From Pelagicoccus mobilis (lineage in GTDB: Bacteria; Verrucomicrobiota; Verrucomicrobiia; Opitutales; Opitutaceae), in contig NZ_JAENIL010000008.1 of assembly GCF_016595505.1 (NCBI RefSeq), forward strand, positions 62,001 through 126,000: a stretch of 64,000 bases of DNA. The letters are read 5' to 3'. Shown here piece by piece: positions 60,847 to 64,000 of this stretch (within the stretch, counting starts at the first letter, position 1; the number at the start of each line of letters is the position of its first letter). Under the pieces are notes generated by a model. That model was not told the DNA's origin, searched no databases, and worked only from the letters and a program-made list of their open reading frames with translations. The position numbers were made by a program, and so were the translations under genes.

Positions 60847-62643
60847 CTAGAAACTCCAGATTTGTGGGATCAAGGTGACGGCGATGGCGAAGCAAATGAT
60901 GTTTAGCGGTCCGCCGACCTTTATGAAGTCCGAGAAACGGTAGCCACCAGCACCGTAGACGTAGGTGTTGGTTTGGTAGCCGATTGGTGTTGAGAAGCTT
61001 GCTGAGGCGGCGATCGCGACCGTCATGAGGAAGGGTTTCATGTCGACGCCGAGTGTTTGTGAAATGCCGACGGCGAGGGTCGCCATGAGGACTGCGGCGG
61101 CGTTGTTGGAAAGAACCTCAGTGAGGATGTTCGTCAGCAAATAGAGGCATGCTAGCATGACGTAGGGACGAACTTCCTCGGTGGTGAAGAGGGTGACTGC
61201 CGATATTAGGTGATCGGCCAACCAGGTGGAGGCTCCCGTTTCGGCCATGGCCATACCTAGGCTGAGCATGCCGAAAATGATAAAGAGGATGTTCCACTGT
61301 ACCGCTGCGTAGCCGTCTTTGGGGCGGAGGCAGTTGGTGAGGAAAAGGAATGCGCAGGCGATAACGGCGGCGACTTCGATTCCCGCGAATCCCGATGAGG
61401 CGCAGGCGACAACTCCGGTGATGGCGGCGATGACGGCGAAGCTTTTGCGTTTGTCGGATTTGGAAGGGACCGCCCGGTTTTCCATGAGGATGATATCCTC
61501 GCTGCCGCTCATGTTTTGGATGGCTTCGTCGGTACCGAGGAGCAGGAGGGTGTCGCCGAATTCGAGCCTTAGAGTGCCCAGCTGGTCGCGCAGATTTTTG
61601 CCGTTTCGGTGGATCGCGAGAACGACGAGTCGGTAACGTTGGCGAAAGTTCACCTCTTCGAGGGTTTTGCCCAGAATCTCGGAATTGGGACCGAGAATTC
61701 CTTCTACGATCAAGCCTTCATGGGCGTTGATGTGCTCGAGTCCGAGCTCCCGTTCGGCGGCGAGGTCGATGCCTTCGATGCTGCGGGCTTGGGCAAGTCC
61801 AGAGGCGCGGCAGGCGAGGAAGAGGCGGTCACCGTCCATGAGCTTGATTTCGTGCATGCGGCCTTGGAGGGAGACGCCTGAACGGACGAGATCGATGACG
61901 CGCACGCCGCTGGTGCGTTTGAAGCCTGCTTCCTTGAGCGTTTTTCCGATGGCGGAGGAGTCTGAGTTGACGAACGCTTCCGCGATGTACTCGCGGCGTT
62001 CCTCTTCGGAGAGGATCGAGGTCAGCGTTTCACGCCATGGGAGTAGTTTGTTGCCGAATACGAGCAGGTAGAGGATTCCGGCCCCGAAGAGCGGAATGCC
62101 GATGAAGGCGAATTCGAACATGCCGAGGGCCTCTCCGCCCACTCCTTCGGCGACGCCGCTCACGATGATATTGGTGCTGGTGCCGAGGAGAGTGCAGGTG
62201 CCTCCGAGAATGGAGGCGTAGGAGAGCGGGATAAGGACCTTTGAGCCGGCTACACCGATCTTGCTGGAGAGCGTGAGCACGATCGGGAGCATTACGACGA
62301 CCACCGGGGTATTGTTGATGAAGCCGGAGAGTATCCCGACCAAGACCATGATGATGAGCAGGAAGGGCCGGTAGGTGAGCTTGCTTAATCCTTGCAGCTT
62401 CTGGCTCATCGAGGCGATCAACCCTGTCTTATCGAGGGCGGCGCTAAGGATGAACATCGCTCCTACGGTGATGGGAGCTTTGTTTGAAAACACTTTGAAG
62501 GCTTGCTCGGAAGAGAGAATTCCGGAGGCGAGCAGGATCGCGAAGACGGAAAGGGCGGTGACATCGGCAGGCACCTTTTCCCAGACGAAGCTGACCAGGG
62601 TCAGTACTAGCAGGACGAATACGAATGCGATTTCCCAAGTCAT
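60847..62643 (-). CDS. SLC13/DASS-family anion transporter with two RCK_C domains
   Basis: A 598-residue inner-membrane transporter of the divalent-anion:sodium symporter type. Hydrophobic helices cover residues 1-205 and 395-598. The signatures PADVTALSVFAILLASGIL, FINNTPVVVVMLPIVLTLS and LGTSTNIIVSG, and the mirror pair LSNNAAAVLMATLAV and SFSTPIGYQTNTYVYG, are typical. Between them (about 210-385) are two TrkA_C/RCK_C domains (SSAIGKTLKEAGFKRTSGVRVIDLVRSG; NSEILGKTLEEVNFRQRYRLVVLAIHR). Substrate could be sulfate, citrate, phosphate or a dicarboxylate. It follows the DUF420 gene on the same strand. Confidence 0.9.
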   Translation of the reverse strand: MTWEIAFVFVLLVLTLVSFVWEKVPADVTALSVFAILLASGILSSEQAFKVFSNKAPITVGAMFILSAALDKTGLIASMSQKLQGLSKLTYRPFLLIIMVLVGILSGFINNTPVVVVMLPIVLTLSSKIGVAGSKVLIPLSYASILGGTCTLLGTSTNIIVSGVAEGVGGEALGMFEFAFIGIPLFGAGILYLLVFGNKLLPWRETLTSILSEEERREYIAEAFVNSDSSAIGKTLKEAGFKRTSGVRVIDLVRSGVSLQGRMHEIKLMDGDRLFLACRASGLAQARSIEGIDLAAERELGLEHINAHEGLIVEGILGPNSEILGKTLEEVNFRQRYRLVVLAIHRNGKNLRDQLGTLRLEFGDTLLLLGTDEAIQNMSGSEDIILMENRAVPSKSDKRKSFAVIAAITGVVACASSGFAGIEVAAVIACAFLFLTNCLRPKDGYAAVQWNILFIIFGMLSLGMAMAETGASTWLADHLISAVTLFTTEEVRPYVMLACLYLLTNILTEVLSNNAAAVLMATLAVGISQTLGVDMKPFLMTVAIAASASFSTPIGYQTNTYVYGAGGYRFSDFIKVGGPLNIICFAIAVTLIPQIWSF

Positions 62644-62696
62644 TGGAAGGTATTAGCGGGGCAGAGGATCTGTTTTTAGCTCGCTGTGCAGCTAGG

Positions 62697-63137
62697 TCAA
62701 GCTGCGGCTGGCTGCGGGTACCAGACGTATAGGAAGAAGTAGACGAGCACGCCGGTGATGGATACGTAGAGCCAAATGGGGTAGGTGATGCGACCCCATT
62801 TCCTATGAAGTTCGCGTCGGTTCTTGATACCGAGGTAGGCTGTCCGGAAAACGAGCACGGGGATCGCTGCTGCTAGCAATACGTGGGTAAGCAGCATGAT
62901 GTAGTAGACGTAGCGAATTGCTCCTTCGCCGGCGAAGGGCGTATTGGCGGCTCCCATGAGCCACTTGTGGTAAAGGTATCCTGCGAGAAAGGCCCCGGAC
63001 ACGAGGATGGACGCTCCCATGAAGAAGCGATGAAGTCCCTCCTTGCCGAGTTTGATTGAAGTGATCCCGGCGATGATCAGTACGGTGGCGACCGCGTTTA
63101 GGGAGGCGTTGAGAGCTGGGATGTCGCTGGTTTCCAT
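62697..63137 (-). CDS. DUF420-family membrane protein
   Basis: A 146-residue integral membrane protein with four predicted helices (about 12-30, 38-57, 73-100, 116-140). The segment HRFFMGASILVSGAFLAGYLYHKW with conserved histidines and THVLLAAAIPVLVFRTAY matches the DUF420 (YozB/CtaM-related) family, which is found with cytochrome oxidase assembly genes. It starts 9 bp after the ctaB stop, so it is in the same operon. A role in haem-copper oxidase assembly is likely (inference from family and neighbour). Confidence 0.87.
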   Translation of the reverse strand: METSDIPALNASLNAVATVLIIAGITSIKLGKEGLHRFFMGASILVSGAFLAGYLYHKWLMGAANTPFAGEGAIRYVYYIMLLTHVLLAAAIPVLVFRTAYLGIKNRRELHRKWGRITYPIWLYVSITGVLVYFFLYVWYPQPAAA

Positions 63138-63146
63138 GATTCGACT

Positions 63147-64000
63147 CTAGAAGAGTATCCAGCGGTCAATTACGAGCGTAAAAAGGACTGCTGGCAGGTA
63201 GAAAATCGAATTGAAGAAGAGCTTGCGCGCAGAGCTGTCGCGGTTGGAAGCGGTTGCGAAGGTTATGGACCTCACGAGCATCCAGATGCCGAATACGGCT
63301 GCCACGGTGGTGTAGAGCCAGCTGCAGAGCCCGAGGAAGATAGGGAGAACGCTCACGGCGAGCAAAGCGACAGCGTTGATAGTCGCCCAAATGCCCGCTT
63401 TCCGCCCGCTCGGGTCGACTACGGTGAGCATGGGGAAGCCGGCGGATTCGTAGTCTTTGCGGAACGTCCAAGCGATCGCCATAAAGTGAGGGATTTGCCA
63501 GAAGGAGAGGATTGCGAAGAGAATCCAGCCCAGGGCGGAGATGCCACCTTCTGCTGAAGCCCAGCCAATGAGCGGTGGCAGCGCGCCGGGAAGGGCTCCG
63601 ATTTCCGTGGCCCAGCGGGTTTTTAGCTTCAGGGGGGTGTAGATCGCGGTGTAGGTGAGAATGGTGGCGAAGCCGAGGGCGCCAGCGAGGTAGTTCGCCC
63701 CAAAGGTGAGGGCGGCGACCCCGATGATGGATAGGGCGACGCCGAGCCACAATGCGATGGAAGGAGAGACTTGGCCGGCTGGCAGAGGGCGCTCGCGGGT
63801 GCGCTTCATGAGAGCGTCTGTCCCGCGTTCGATATATTGGTTGAGCGTCGCGGCTCCGGCGGCGCAGATGGCGGTGCCGCCTAGGAAGAAGATGAGAACG
63901 CTCAGGTCACGCTCCGGCAAGGCGGCGAGGTAGCCGACGAGGGCGGTGATGACGGAGAGCAGGCTGAGGCGAGGCTTGGTGAGCTCGTAGTAAGCGGACC
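63147..64000 (-). CDS. ctaB: Protohaem IX farnesyltransferase (haem O synthase), 5' partial
   Basis: The reading frame runs to the window edge, giving 283 residues that begin within SAYYELTKPRLSLLSVITAL, the first helix region of the enzyme. It attaches a farnesyl group to haem B to make haem O for cytochrome oxidase. Prenyl-binding motifs are ATLNQYIERGTDALMKRTRERPLPAG and the second-half FAILSFWQIPHFMAIAWTFRKDYESAGFPML. The true start lies beyond 64000; an internal TTG at 63920 is not the start. DUF420 follows after 9 bp. Confidence 0.95.
   Translation of the reverse strand, partial: SAYYELTKPRLSLLSVITALVGYLAALPERDLSVLIFFLGGTAICAAGAATLNQYIERGTDALMKRTRERPLPAGQVSPSIALWLGVALSIIGVAALTFGANYLAGALGFATILTYTAIYTPLKLKTRWATEIGALPGALPPLIGWASAEGGISALGWILFAILSFWQIPHFMAIAWTFRKDYESAGFPMLTVVDPSGRKAGIWATINAVALLAVSVLPIFLGLCSWLYTTVAAVFGIWMLVRSITFATASNRDSSARKLFFNSIFYLPAVLFTLVIDRWILF

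Noticed and set aside
63147-63920. ctaB start at 63920
   Set aside because: That start is an internal TTG. The frame continues to the window edge with conserved sequence (YELTKPRLSLLSV), so the gene is 5' partial.
1-64000. CRISPR arrays, tRNA or rRNA genes, insertion sequences and prophage
   Set aside because: I saw no regularly spaced direct repeats, no cloverleaf-like gap, no rRNA-like stretch and no transposase, integrase or phage-structural motif. A covariance-model scan was not possible.

Overview
The window looks like ordinary chromosome of an aerobic, Gram-negative, probably marine heterotroph of the Verrucomicrobiota, most likely class Opitutae (Pelagicoccus/Coraliomargarita-like). 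This is an inference from protein style and gene content: LpxA and TonB receptors for an outer membrane, SUF as the Fe-S machinery, paired type II topoisomerase genes, SUI1 and REP-type hairpins. No single marker proves it. I saw no rRNA, tRNA, CRISPR array, insertion sequence or phage gene.

Layout. 0-3.2 kb (minus): an amino-acid ABC importer (binding lipoprotein, permease, ATPase) led by a stand-alone methyltransferase of the 4-mercaptohistidine N1-methyltransferase type. 3.4-8 kb: a CheX-like protein, a CBS/DRTGG DHH-family pyrophosphatase and a phosphohexomutase. 8.1-14.4 kb: a LacI-type regulator divergent from araB-araA-araD-exported aldose 1-epimerase, a complete route from L-arabinose to xylulose-5-phosphate. 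14.4-16.5 kb: full-length ovoA (ovothiol synthase). 17-22.3 kb (plus): NUDIX hydrolase, lpxA, pdxA, an A-type Fe-S carrier, infC, an amidase lipoprotein and crcB. 22.4-27.9 kb (minus): clpP and the operon fur-like/sufC/sufB/sufD/sufT. 28.2 kb: a divergent gene for a SeqA-like protein. 28.7-35.3 kb (minus): sucA-sucB-AHSA1-lpdA-MOSC, the 2-oxoglutarate dehydrogenase complex plus two extras. 35.5-42.9 kb: small protein + SUI1, metF, SlyD-like and FKBP isomerases, a YgjP-like metalloprotease, small unknowns, an HDOD protein and an ABC1 kinase. 43-47 kb (minus): topoisomerase subunits A and B. 47.8-50.2 kb: an HTH-MBL fusion, gcvT and gcvH. 50.3-52 kb (minus): two paralogous proteins, each with two TonB_C-like repeats. 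52.2-53.6 kb: a membrane anti-sigma/Spy-like protein overlapping an ECF sigma factor. 54.6-58.5 kb (minus): TonB-dependent receptor + beta-propeller phytase-like protein. 58.7-60.6 kb: DAHP synthase and an IMPase-family phosphatase. 60.8-64 kb (minus): an SLC13/RCK transporter, a DUF420 protein and ctaB, which runs off the window.

The most notable items are: (i) a SeqA-like protein outside the Gammaproteobacteria, whose 5' region is shared with the Fur-like/suf operon; (ii) three Fur-type 7-1-7 palindromes spaced exactly 29 bp centre to centre in that shared region; (iii) two ovothiol-type methyltransferases, one fused in OvoA and one in an ABC-importer operon; (iv) a perfect 12-bp hairpin that buries the Shine-Dalgarno sequence of an ABC1 kinase gene; (v) a family of about ten REP-like hairpins, one arranged like a REPIN. 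Most functional calls come from recognised motifs; none was checked by database search.
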